A stretch of 49,494 nt of DNA from Streptomyces purpureus (GTDB lineage: Bacteria > Actinomycetota > Actinomycetes > Streptomycetales > Streptomycetaceae). The DNA lies in NCBI RefSeq assembly GCF_014648195.1, contig NZ_BMQQ01000038.1:1-49494 (forward strand), read 5' to 3'. Shown in pieces: positions 1 to 9,900 of the stretch; position 1 is the first letter of the stretch; every line of letters begins with the position of its first letter. The notes below the pieces were generated by a model, which was not told where the DNA came from, made no database searches, and saw only the letters and a list, made by a program, of their open reading frames with translations. The translations under genes were made by a program, and so were the position numbers.

Positions 1-105
1 GTCGAGTACAACCGCACCCGCCTGCGCAAGCATCCCGTCTACGGGTACGTCACCCCCGTTGAAACCAGGGCGCTGACGGCGCAAGACCTCACCCCCGCAG
101 CGTAA
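1..105 (+). CDS. Transposase/integrase C-terminal fragment (cut by window edge)
   Basis: The reading frame is open from base 1 and stops with TAA at 103-105. It gives 34 residues including YNRTRLRKHPVYGYVTPVE. This matches the usual tail of DDE integrase-core transposases (rve_3 type, as in IS3-like elements), where a Y-N-x-x-R stretch is followed by a G-Y-x-T/S-P motif. The catalytic part lies outside the window, so it cannot be said whether the element is intact. It sits upstream of other mobile-element debris, which fits an insertion hot spot at the edge of the Rhs island. Confidence 0.6.
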   Translation, partial: VEYNRTRLRKHPVYGYVTPVETRALTAQDLTPAA

Positions 106-172
106 CCACCCGCTGTCCAGGCTCAAGGGGGAACTTCAGCTCTGGGACATCTGGTCGTGGCGGCACGAAGTC

Positions 173-337
173 ATGCTCGACACGGGCGTCACACCTCGGC
201 CCGGACTTGCCGAAGCCATCGCCGGACTCCAAGCCGCAGGAACAGCTCGGGTCTACATGGCGACCGTCACCGGATCGCAGAGACGTTTCACGCTCTTCCT
301 GTCGGAAGACCTCACCCAGTGCGTCGCCTGCTGGTGA
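173..337 (+). CDS. Short orphan ORF, possibly a gene remnant
   Basis: From ATG 173 this frame encodes 54 residues (MLDTGVTPRPGLAEAIAGLQ onward) and ends in TGA at 335-337. The residue composition looks protein-like and third positions are mostly G or C. The frame is also open upstream of the ATG, reading LWDIWSWRHEVM, back to a stop near 76. A purine-rich AAGGGGGAA at 125-133 resembles a ribosome binding site but is badly spaced for this ATG. It may be the surviving 3' end of a gene truncated when the upstream transposase arrived. No family is recognised. Confidence 0.3.
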   Translation: MLDTGVTPRPGLAEAIAGLQAAGTARVYMATVTGSQRRFTLFLSEDLTQCVACW

Positions 338-793
338 CTACCTCATTATGTTAGGACCTCTAACTCCTGCTTAATTAATTCCTTCCTTACCGACGCCGAA
401 CCGGGCACCATGCGGTTCCGGCTCTACTCACCTGCCCGCCCGCCTGGCCCGGCATGCCCGGCGCCGATGGCTCCGAGTCGAGGCCACCTGGCCCTGGGCA
501 AGCGCGTTCACCACCGCCTGGAGCAGGATCTCCAGCCTCCCAACCATCACCTGACTGCCGGCCCCCGCCCCGACGAAGACCAGAACGGGGGGCATCACCA
601 CCCCGCGCCCTTGGAACCCGGCGCAGCCGCAGCGACACGTGACGCACCCAGACCTCTCCACGAGGACAAACCAGGGTGAACCGATCACCTCACCAAGACC
701 CCATCACCACTGACGAATCGGGTCAGGTATCGGCGGCGCCGGAAGGAATATCCGTCAGCAACCACCCAGCCCGAAAGCACCATCTGAGTTGCC
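338..793. other. Gene-poor stretch with an AT-rich patch
   Basis: No convincing gene is seen. The first part (about 338-395) is unusually AT-rich for this genome and contains a short palindrome, GTTAG-GACCT-CTAAC, at 350-364. The rest is GC-rich; overlapping frames on both strands are open (for example about 86 codons on each strand near 410-690), but none has a clear ribosome binding site or a recognisable product. It is probably decayed mobile-element sequence. Confidence 0.4.
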
Positions 794-1114
794 TCAGACA
801 GGCCGCATCACCTGGGCCAGACCCTTGGGAGTGTCCTTCACCTCCGGCGGCGGGCCTGGGTTGCTCTGATAGACCACACCAGCGACAGTGATCCTGCCCG
901 TCGCCTCGGACACCGGCAGATGCTCAGTCCGGCCGTCGGCCGGGCCACCGACGAAGGTCACCAGAACAGTGATAGAGCTCGGGTCCATCGAAGCCGTCGC
1001 CTCCAGATGCTCGTGTCCGCCGTGAGGTCGGGCAGAAATCCCCGATCCACCACAGCCTACGAGCAAAAACAGCAGGCAAAAACAGCCTGCAACTCTGACT
1101 ACGTGCACTCCCAC
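794..1114 (-). CDS. Small putative lipoprotein of unknown function
   Basis: From GTG 1114 the product is 106 residues: a short basic start, a hydrophobic run VAGCFCLLFLLVGC, then GGSG. LVGC is a good lipobox, so the protein should be acylated at that cysteine and held on the outer face of the membrane. The mature part (about 85 residues) ends with VYQSNPGPPPEVKDTPKGLA and has no motif I recognise. The frame is open further upstream, but the lipobox places the start close to 1114; GTG 1108 is an alternative. It lies 298 bases from the IS630 element and has no partner genes, so it may be an isolated survivor of a disrupted region. Confidence 0.6.
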   Translation of the reverse strand: MGVHVVRVAGCFCLLFLLVGCGGSGISARPHGGHEHLEATASMDPSSITVLVTFVGGPADGRTEHLPVSEATGRITVAGVVYQSNPGPPPEVKDTPKGLAQVMRPV

Positions 1115-1412
1115 ATTCTGCCAGGCACAGGGCCACACGCCTACGGGAGACCGGAAGCCCTTCCTGGAGGCGCCGGGGCCCCCTGTAGTAGGGCCGTGAG
1201 ACGAACGTTCTGGGCAGCCACTTCGTGGGGGCTGTACGGCCCCACCGCTCCCCGGGCGTGGTTGGGGGACTTGACCAGCCGCGCTCAGCGCGGCCGTTCT
1301 CAGTGTCCGTGAACACCGCGATCCGGTCGGCGAGCGCCAACCGGACCTGCCGGCGGCTTGTCGCATGCCGCTCCCAGCAGGCCCTCCGGGAGTGGCCCAA
1401 CTTCGAGATCTA
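1115..1412. other. Intergenic stretch between lipoprotein gene and IS630
   Basis: No supported gene. Open frames exist on the minus strand (for example a stretch reading LALADRIAVFTDTENG near 1300-1345), but no start signal or family is evident. The IS630 element interrupts this region at the TA at 1411-1412. Confidence 0.35.
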
Positions 1413-1424
1413 TTGATCCGAAAC
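1410..1424 (+). repeat. Left inverted repeat of IS630 (with TA)
   Basis: CTATTGATCCGAAAC. It matches the reverse complement of 2512-2526 (CTATTGATCAGAAAC) at 14 of 15 positions. Confidence 0.85.
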
Positions 1425-2523
1425 GGTTTGGGTTCTGGGTCGTTGGCGGGGTGTGAGCGATCTGGTGGGGGACGCGCGGCATCTGTCGCCGTCGGCGCAG
1501 GAGGCCCTGCGGCTGCGGGCGGTGGCCGCGTTGGTGGCGGGCCGGAACCGTGAAGACGTGGCGGCAGTCTTCGGCGTGTCACTGAAGGCCGTCGACATCT
1601 GGTGGGCGAAGTGGCAGGCCGGCGGGCGAGAGGCGCTGGTCATGCAGCCGCGGGGCAAGCCGGTCGGGGTGCACCAGATGCTCGGGGAGGCCGAGCAGGC
1701 CGCCGTACGGCAGGCGGTCCTCGACCACCGCCCCTGTGACGTGGGCTTGAGCGGGCAGCTGTGGACGCAGCGGCTGATCGGTGACCTGATCGCGAAGCTG
1801 TACCGGGTGCGGATGACCGAACCGGGGGTGGGCAAGTACCTGAAGCGGTGGGGGCTGTCCTTCCAGCGCCCGGACAAACGGGCCGTCGAACAGGACCCCG
1901 AGGCCGTGCGCCGCTGGCACCAGGAGACCTGGCCGAAGATCCGCGCGAAGGCGAAGGCCGAAGGCGGTGAGATCCTCTTCGCCGACCAGGTCGGCATCCC
2001 ATCCGGCCAGGTCACCGGCCGCACCTGGGGAGAGAAGGGGAAGACGCCCGTCGTGCGGCGGAGCGGGAACCGCTTCTCCGTGAACGCGATGTCGGCGATC
2101 AGCACCAAGGGCCGGATGCACTTCATGGTCTTCACCGAGAGCTTCACCGCGGAGGTGATGTGCCGCTTCCTGGACCGGCTCGCCGGTCACTTCGACCACA
2201 AGGTCCACCTCGTCGTCGACGGACACTCCGCCCCCCGGTCCAGGAAGGTGCGCGACTGGCTCGCCGCACACCCCGACGACGTCGAACTGCACTTCCTGCC
2301 GCCGTACTCGCCCGAGCTGAACCCCGACGAGCTGGTAAACGCCGACCTCAAGCACAGCCTGCCCCTGCAGCACCAAGCCCGCGATCAAGCCGAACTCGCC
2401 GCCGAAACCCGCCGCCTCTTCCGCCGACACCAGCGCCAGCGCCAGCCGCACATCGTCCGGGCTACTTCGGCGGCCCACACGTCCGCTACGTCCTGGACGA
2501 GAACCCCATGAGTTTCTGATCAA
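1413..2523 (+). mobile_element. IS630-family insertion sequence
   Basis: The element runs from TTGATCCGAAAC at 1413 to GTTTCTGATCAA ending at 2523. These ends are inverted repeats with one mismatch in the outer 12 bases. TA dinucleotides lie at both outer borders (1411-1412 and 2524-2525), as expected for IS630/Tc1-type elements, which duplicate TA. The match extends one base further on each side (C/G). The element is about 1.1 kb with a single transposase gene, the normal layout. The ends look intact, so the element could be mobilised in trans although its own transposase is frameshifted. Confidence 0.85.
1453..2519 (+). pseudogene. IS630-family transposase, C-terminal frameshift
   Basis: The GTG start at 1453 opens an HTH region (VAALVAGRNREDVAAVFGVS, then a WWAKWQAGGREAL linker) followed by a DDE core. 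The catalytic acidic residues fit FADQVGI, VVDGHSAPRS and the typical LPPYSPELNPDELVNADLKH box. After PHIVR (about residue 335, base 2459) the sequence has CCGGGC where CCGGGGC would restore the expected tail GYFGGPHVRYVLDENPMSF. That tail is present in the +1 frame and ends at 2519. As written, the frame instead reads ATSAAHTSATSWTRTP and stops at 2511. The catalytic core is intact; whether the altered last 17 residues abolish activity is unknown. A single missing G may be genuine decay or a consensus error. Confidence 0.85.
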
Positions 2524-2526
2524 TAG
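2512..2526 (-). repeat. Right inverted repeat of IS630 (with TA)
   Basis: GTTTCTGATCAATAG, the reverse complement of the left end with one mismatch. The restored transposase stop codon (2517-2519) lies inside this repeat. Confidence 0.85.
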
Positions 2527-2562
2527 CCGAGTGTGGCGGGGCGGCCCCAACGGCAAGATGAG

Positions 2563-3507
2563 TCACTCGCCGAAAATCACCATGTGCGTCGGCGGCTGCC
2601 CAGGAGCAGGGGCAGGAGGCCGGAATTCGCCGGTAATGAGCACATCTCGCACAGCACGGAGAACACTCTTCACCGCCTCTCCTTGGTACTCGTTGAATGT
2701 AGGTGTAGCTTGAAGCATGATTGATCCGTTCGGCAGTGGAGAGATCACCCAGAATGCGCCCGAATCTCGCAAAACATTCACACCGCCCAAGGCGCGCACC
2801 ACCTCTCCAGGAATCGTCATCAGCCATGAGTAGCCCCTAAGACACTCGCGCCACCGGGGAGTATTTAGCGTCGGAACGCGGGCAGGCCCCCGCAAGTAGC
2901 GTTCGAGCTCGGTGGCTCCACCCGCGTGATCGTAAGACAAGTGGCCGAACACTACGTCATATTTACTGCACACCCAGTTAGATGCCGCAAGTAGGCGCGC
3001 ATGCTCAACCCTAGCGGTTTCCGGGCCAGTCAGCATCGCATCGTCGACGTGATACCTCAATTTCACATAACTCGGCAGCTCCTCGTCGAAGGACACCGAG
3101 AAACGCAGGTCCGAGTTCCCGACCTCACCACGCTCCGAAAACTCTCCTATTTCCGCAATGACCGATTCCGGACGCCCATCGATGCAACGCTCAAGCCAAG
3201 GCAGAAATTTCTGAGAATAGGGTTTACTAAGCACCTCAAATGTTCCCGCAGGGGAGACAGTCAAGCGCCCCCATAGCGCCCCGCCGCCACCGGGCGAAGC
3301 CCCCTTCCCCCTGGGCCGGAATCCAGCTGCAGAGAGGAGATCCGAAGGGGGATCACCCTCACCCTCTATTGCGACCGAAGCTCGGAATCCTTCAGTGAGC
3401 CACGCGAACGCAGCCGCCTCCAAATACCCCCCCTCTTCACCGTACACTGTGAATTCGGCGACAAGGCCGTGACTAAGGCCGGAATTAATTGAAGAGAAGA
3501 CGTCCAT
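2563..3507 (-). CDS. Candidate immunity protein for the Rhs toxin
   Basis: This encodes 314 residues from ATG 3507, preceded by CTGGAG about 9 bases upstream. The protein has no signal peptide or membrane segment, so it should be cytosolic. The C-terminal half (RGYSWLMTIPGEVVRALGGV, then LPNGSIMLQATPTFNEYQGE) resembles, as far as I can judge by eye, DUF3396-like proteins of the type VI immunity family; this is a weak assignment. Codon use is clearly more AT-rich than in surrounding core genes and similar to that of the Rhs tip. It is the next gene downstream of the Rhs gene on the same strand, where cognate immunity genes usually sit, although 455 bases separate them. A regulatory or metabolic role cannot be excluded. 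Confidence 0.55.
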   Translation of the reverse strand: MDVFSSINSGLSHGLVAEFTVYGEEGGYLEAAAFAWLTEGFRASVAIEGEGDPPSDLLSAAGFRPRGKGASPGGGGALWGRLTVSPAGTFEVLSKPYSQKFLPWLERCIDGRPESVIAEIGEFSERGEVGNSDLRFSVSFDEELPSYVKLRYHVDDAMLTGPETARVEHARLLAASNWVCSKYDVVFGHLSYDHAGGATELERYLRGPARVPTLNTPRWRECLRGYSWLMTIPGEVVRALGGVNVLRDSGAFWVISPLPNGSIMLQATPTFNEYQGEAVKSVLRAVRDVLITGEFRPPAPAPGQPPTHMVIFGE

Positions 3508-3962
3508 CTAGAACTCCAGAGTTTCACTGAGCGCGGGCGGGAAATCGAACAAACTCATGAACACCCTGCCCCGCACCTATCACCGGGAACACGCCCATCT
3601 CGAATGATAGTAAAAGCTCTCTTCGAGGCCGTGAAGCGCATGGCGCAAAATCTTCTGATTGGAACTGGCAGGCACGGGCGGCTACCACTCCATGCTTCCG
3701 CGCAAGTTCAGCCCAGGGCTGCGCATGAGGCCGACGTCGGCTACCGCGCCATGATCAGCATGCTGGCCCGCCACCGTGAGTGGCTGCCGCGAGCCATACC
3801 GCAGGGCAGGCTAGCCTGGAACATTCAACTCAACTCCGATAGATCCAGATTCCCAGTCCGCTAGGGCAATCCGGAAGCTTAGGGGCGGCCCTTTGAAGTG
3901 CTCGACCGCGATAAATCCGTTTTCAGGCGGTCGTTTTCATCGCGCATTTCTGTAATTCAGGG
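3508..3962. other. Spacer between Rhs toxin and candidate immunity gene
   Basis: No gene is firmly supported. The stretch is of mixed composition with AT-rich ends (near 3600 and 3905-3965). An 86-codon plus-strand frame (3604-3864) exists without a ribosome binding site; part of it (HEADVGYRAMISMLARHREW) looks protein-like and could be a decayed fragment, perhaps from earlier Rhs tip or immunity exchanges. A promoter for the downstream gene may lie here. Confidence 0.4.
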
Positions 3963-6900
3963 TTAACCTGACAGACCAGTAGGATCGGTCAGCATCCTGC
4001 CGAGTACATAGATTACTCCCGCCGTAATGGCACCCAGTGCAACATCGCGCTGCTGTTGCGGCGTCGGCTGCCAAGCCTGAACTGTAAGCGGTGCAGGCAC
4101 AGTTACCGGCTCCATCCCCTCCGGAGATCTCCCTCTCGGCAATTGCCTACGCGTCCACCAGCCGACCACCCCTTTATACTTGCTGCCTGTTCGCACAGAA
4201 GCCGGGCGTGTTCGAGTTGATTGCGCGACCAGCTGATTTCGAGCGTTCAGCGGGTCCACTGTCGCCACTTGCGGAAGTTCCCAGCCTCGGTGCACGGACC
4301 GACCAAATGGTTTCTTCTGCTCTATCTTATTCAAGGCATTAATATAGCGATCCAGTGTCGCTGGTCCATCGGTCTCGGCTTGAATGGCGGACTTCATCTC
4401 CCAGACATATATGTCATCCTCAAAGACCATGACGATGTCGGCCCAGCCTCCCTTGCCGTTCTCACGCTGCGCACCTGGTATCCAGTATTCGGTGTGCACC
4501 TGCACTTCGGGGTTGTGCGCCCACTGGGCACGTAGGAAAGCGGCCACAGCCGTGACTGCAGCGTCGTGCCTGGTCTTGTCCGCTGCAATTTCGGCACCCG
4601 ACCGGCCCTGCTGCTTTGAAGGAGACTCGTTTACTCCGCCCCTGGGCTTGCCGCTTCCCTCGCCAGTCTTCTTACCCGGACGCTCTGTGCGGCCGGTGCC
4701 GTCGTCGAGGCCGAGGCCGGTGGGGTCGCTGAAGGTGACGGGGTTTTGGGCTGCGTAGCTGTAGCCGTTGAGGGTTTGGGGCTTGTCGATTTCGAGGAGG
4801 GGGTCGGCGCTGATGAACTGGCCCAGGGTGGGGTCGTATTCGCGGGCGCCGATGTGGGTGAAACTGGTGGTGGGGTCGATGTCGCCGCCGACGAAGCCCT
4901 TGTGGCCGGGCCAGAAGGCCGGGGCCGCGCCGCGGGGGGCGCCGTACGGCAGCGTCTTGCGGCGGTTGAAGGTGAGGGTGGTGGCGCTGACGGAAAGGAC
5001 GTTGGTGTTGTGGTGGTCGGCTACCAGCAGGCGGACCTTGCCGTCGTTGCTGGTGCGGATCGCCGAGCCGCCGGGGACCGTGTAGTAGCGGGTGCCTTCC
5101 AGGACATTGGTTGCCTTGGTCAGGGCGAGTTCCTGGCCACCGGGCAGGTAAAGGGTGGTCTTGTCCGGGTCCCGCTTGAGGATGCGGGTGCCCTCGGCGT
5201 CGTACAGGAAGCTCGTGGTGGCGCCGGAGACGGTGGAGCTGGCGAGCTTGCCTTCGTCGTTCCAGGTCAGGGTCTGGGCCGGGCCGGAGGCGGTGTCCTT
5301 GAGGGTGAGGTTGCCGGTGACGTCGTAGGCGTAGGTGTCTTTGCCGGTGGCGCCGCCGGTTGCGGTGACGCTGCGGACGCCGTGCGCCTGCGCCGCTCCC
5401 TCCGTGGTGGGGTAGGTGTAGGTGCGGGTGGTGTCGGCGGTGACGGGGCCGGCCTTGTGCTGGGTTTCCGTCTTGCGCTGGCCGGTGTCGGTGAAGGTCC
5501 AGCTGGTCCAGTACGGGTCGACGCCGCCGAGGTTCGGGGTGCCGGTGCCGTCCACGGGCTTGGTGGCGCAGGCGTCACCGGTGGTCCAGGCCTCGGTCAT
5601 GCGGCGGGCCCAGTCGTAGCTGAAGCACTGGTCGTCGACGGTGGTGGCGTCGTTCTGGGCGTCCCGGATCCGGGTGATGTTGCCCGCCGGGTCGTAGGTG
5701 TAGGCCAGACGTGACAGGAGGGAAGGACCGGCTGCCTCACGGTCGACGTCGACACCCATAAGGCGGCGGGTGGAGGACTCGTAGGTGAGGGTCTGGATGA
5801 CCCGCTTGCCGAGGTTGCCGAGATGGGCCTGCTCGAGTTCGCCGAAGGGACTGTAGGCGGCGCCGCGCAGGTAGACCTGGGCGATGGTCCCCGCAGTGTT
5901 GGTGCCGCTGACGATGGACAGCTGGTCCTGGGCGCCGTACTGGCTGGTGACCGTCTCCTGGGGCAGAGCGGTGGTGGCGTGGGTGTTGCCCGTGGTGTAG
6001 GTGGCGGTGCTGGGCAGGCCGTTGACCGCGGTGGCGGTGGTGGCGACCGTGTAGGTGCCGGCGAGTTCTTCTTCGCCGGTGACGGAGGGGACGGTGACCG
6101 TGGTGCCGGTGGGCCGTCCGGCGGTGTCGTAGCCGGTCACGGCGGTGGTGTACGCGGCTGCCGGTGTGACGGAGTTGTCGTACCGGATGGAGCTGGCGGG
6201 CATGCCCTTGCCGCCGGTGGCGGTGTCGTAGGTCCATTCGGCCAGCTTGGTGCCGGTGACGGAGTCCTTGCGCAGGCTGGTCTTGCGGCCCAGCTCGTCG
6301 TAGGTGGTGGCCAGGGTGACGTCGCGGTCGTCCTTGACGGTCTGGATCCGTCCGTCCGTGCCGTACGCCGTTGCGACCGTGCCCTTGTCCGGGTCTGTCG
6401 TGCTGGTCTGGCGGCCGCGGAGGTCGTAGGTGTAGGTCCAGGAGTTGTGCTTGGAGGCGTCGGTGAGTTTGGCGAGGCGGCCGGCACTGTCGTAGGTGCG
6501 GGTGGTGGCCTCGTACTGGGTGGCCGCGGCGCCGATGAGGGGGTTGCGGTCCTTGTACTGGCGCGTTTCGGCGATGCGGCCGCGGACGTCGCTGACGGTG
6601 AGGGTGGCGGTGCCGCCCGCCGGGGGCACACTGGCCGTCCAGGTGGGGCCGTAGGTGTGGGTGGTGCGCCACTTCTCGACGTTCAGGGAGAGCGTGATGG
6701 CGGCGGCGGTGCGGCCGCGGTTGTCGTATTCGGTGAGTGTGGCGCTCGGGATCTGGTTGTCGGTGACCGAGAGGATGGTCTGGGAGACGGGGTTGCTGTT
6801 GAAGTACGGAGCGTTGGTGCGGAAGGCGCGGCCGTGGGTGTCGTAGAAGGAGTCGGTGATGACGCGGCCGGCGGTGCTGATGGCGTCGGTCTGGGTCTGG

Positions 6901-9900
6901 CGGGCTCGCAGAAGTGAGTCGTAGAGGGTGACGGAGGTGCGCCAGGTGCCGTTCTCGTGCAGCGCCTTCGTCGTCACGGTCGACGGCGCGGTCGCGGAGA
7001 GGTTGTAGGTGTGGGTGACGTTGGGTTCGTCGGTGGTGGCGCGGCCAGCGCGCCAGCCCTGGGTGAGGCGGCCGAGCGCGTCATAGGCGCTGGTGGTGGT
7101 ACAGCCGTTGGCGTCGGTCGCGGTCAGGGTGAGCCCGCGCATGCCGTCGAAGGTGCTGCTGCTGGCGTACCCCTTGGGGTTGGTGACGGTGACCTTGGTG
7201 GGCTGTGCGCCAGTGGTGGGGGTGTAGGCGGTGGTGCTGGTCTGGCCGTCCTGGCCCTTGACGGTGAGTGCGCGGCCGTACTGGTCGTGAGTGGTCTCGG
7301 CCAGCGTTTCCCACACCGGTGCGCCGTCGAGGCCGAACCGGGCTGCCTGCTGCGTCTTGGTGACGTGGGCCTTGCCTACTGCGGGGGCGGCGCCGGCGGC
7401 CTTGTTGTCGTAGAAGGTGCGGGCCTTGCCGGTGATCGCGGTGTTCGCGGGGGCGGTCTCGCAGGCCGTGTGGCTGCTGGTGGTGACCTCGTCCGGGTAG
7501 GCGATGAGCCAGTTGGTGGTGTCGGGAGTGACGTAGCTGGTGCGGGTGCACTGCGCCTCCACCTCGCCGGCGCCGTCGTCGCCTGCGCTGGTGAGCAGGC
7601 CGTAGGTGGTGTCGTAGCCGCGGCGGGTGGTGAGGGTGCGCCAGGTGCCGTCGTCGAGGAGGGTCTGGTCGGTTTCCTTGACCGTGCCGGAGTATTGGGC
7701 GGTCTTGGCCGGGAGGGTCGGCGCCGGGGTGGTGGGCTTGTCCGGGTCGGTGATGCCCTTGACCGTCTGGGTGGCGGTGGCGGCCGACTCCCAGGGGGTG
7801 TAGAGGGTCTTCTCGACGACCTTGCCGCCGGTGCCGTCCTTGTCGTAGGTCCAGTCGCCTGCCTTGCGGCCGGCGAAGTCCTCGCGGTCGGTGATGCCGT
7901 TGATTTTGGCGACGGTGCGGGCGGTGCCGTCGGCGAGGGTGTCGCCTGCCATGCCGAGGAAGTAGGTGCTGGAGGTCTTGACCCGGTTGACGGTGCCGAC
8001 GTAGGTACGGACGGTGCCGTAGCCGCGGAAGTCGCTCCAGGAGCGGTGCTTGTCGAGGGTGAACTCACTGGTGTCGCGGCGCCAGTGGGGTCCGTTGACG
8101 TACTCGTAGGTCGTCGTCTTGGACTCCGAGCCGGTGCCGGCGGTGGTGTCGTCCTCGACGATGCGGTTGACGAGGTATTTGTGGAACCAGTCCTTGACCG
8201 GGTCGACGGCGCCGTCCGGTGTCCACCAGGACGGGTAGCAGCGCTTGGTGTTGGTGTCGGCGGCCGGCAGCGCGGTCGGGGTGCACTCGGCGGGGGTGTA
8301 GGTGACCAGGGTCTGGCCACCGGTTTCGTTGGTGACCTGCGTGATGCGCTTCTTGTACAGCGGCGGGCGGCCCTCGGCGGCGTCGACCCGGTTCGCCATC
8401 ATCTCGCCGCCGAAGACGGTCTTGGGCAGGGTGATGTCAGCGACCGTGCCGGCCTTGCCGGTGCGCTGGATGGAGTCCAGCCACAGGGAGGGGGTGGAGG
8501 TGTCTCCGGTGGCGGGGAAGGACTGGGTGAGGGTCCAGGTGTCGACCGGCTGCAGTGCGGTGCCGACGAGCGAGTAGGTGTTGATGCTGGTCAGCCGCTT
8601 GCGGTCCCAGAACGAGGGAGACGCCTGAAGGCACTCGGTCGCGACCTTGCAGATGAGGTCGACCGGTGTGTCGGGCCAGCTGGCGGCGTGGGCCGCGTCG
8701 AAGGTGCAGTCCGACAGGCAGCGGTCGGACACGCCGAAGGTGACCCGGCCGGCCGGGAGGGCGGTGGAGTACACCGCGCCCGCGCGCAGGCCGTAGTCGA
8801 TCTTGGCGAGGTAGCCGCCGCGGGTGTAGGCCACCGGGGCGTCGAACTTCTTGTTCTTCGCGTAGTAGCCGGCGCCCTTGGCGTAGTAGAGGGCCATGGC
8901 GTTGCCGTGCGGGTCGACGACGTAGTCGAGGTTCCAGCGCCAGCCCTGCTGCTCGGCGGAGGCGGCGAAGGTGGACTCGTGGCCCTGCTCGCCGGAGTGG
9001 TTGCCGAAGACGGGGACGGTGTAGACGGAGTCCGTCTCGTCCTTGCCGGTGCTCCAGCCCGGCAGACGGTTCTTGCCGAACCAGTACTGGGTGCCGTCGA
9101 GGGTGGTCACCCGCCAGTACTCGGAGTCCTCGTCACCGGAGTTGTTCGGGCTCGTGTCGTAGATGCGCTCGACGCGCGAGCCGTCGTCATTCGCGAGCTT
9201 CCACGTGCCCTTACCCGCGTCCCAGACCAGCTCGTTGGAGGAGCCGTTGAGGGAGAGGACGGCGTTCTCGGACTTCCAGCACAGGTCGCCGGTCTTCTCG
9301 GTGTTGTTGCCGCCCTGCTTGTCGTTCTCGCACGAGGCATAGCGGCGCTCGATGAAGCCGGGCGAGTACTCCCAGCCTTCGCCGATCCAGGAGGGCTGGT
9401 TGTTCGTGGAGGCCGTGCGTCCGTCCACGGCTGAGGAGTTGTAGGAGAGCTGGACCTTGGGGGTCAGACCACCGGGCGCTGCAGGGATGTCGATGGGCAC
9501 GCTCCAGCCGAAGCCGCCGGAGTTGCCGCCCGCCGACCAGGAGCCGGAGGGGGAGAGTGAGGTCGCCTTGAACGAGCCTTCCGCTCCGTCGGTGCCTGCG
9601 GTCGCCGCGAGGACGGTCGCGCCGGTGGGCGCGGCAGTGGGCGCGGCGGCCATGGCTGCGGCGCCAGCGGTCGTGGCCGTGCCCGTGGCCGTCGGTTGTG
9701 CCAGGGGGACGGTGGCAGTGAGCGTGTGCTTGCTGGTGTTGTTCTTCGTCGGCAGCAGGGTGCGCGTGCGGCACTCGGCCTTGGCGGGGGTGGTCAGGGC
9801 GCAGGCGGGCAGGGTGACCAGCTTCAGGCGGGAGGACCAGCCGGCACCGTAGGCGCCGCGGATTCGGCTGTAGTCGATCTCGAGTTCGGCGCGGCCGGTT

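Noticed and set aside
410..688. Several 60-90-codon frames on both strands
   Set aside because: They overlap one another, have no ribosome binding sites and show no conserved motifs; none is better than the others.
6957..9434. 825-codon open frame antisense to the Rhs gene
   Set aside because: Glycine/valine/alanine-rich shadow with no domain; the Rhs repeats on the other strand explain the region.
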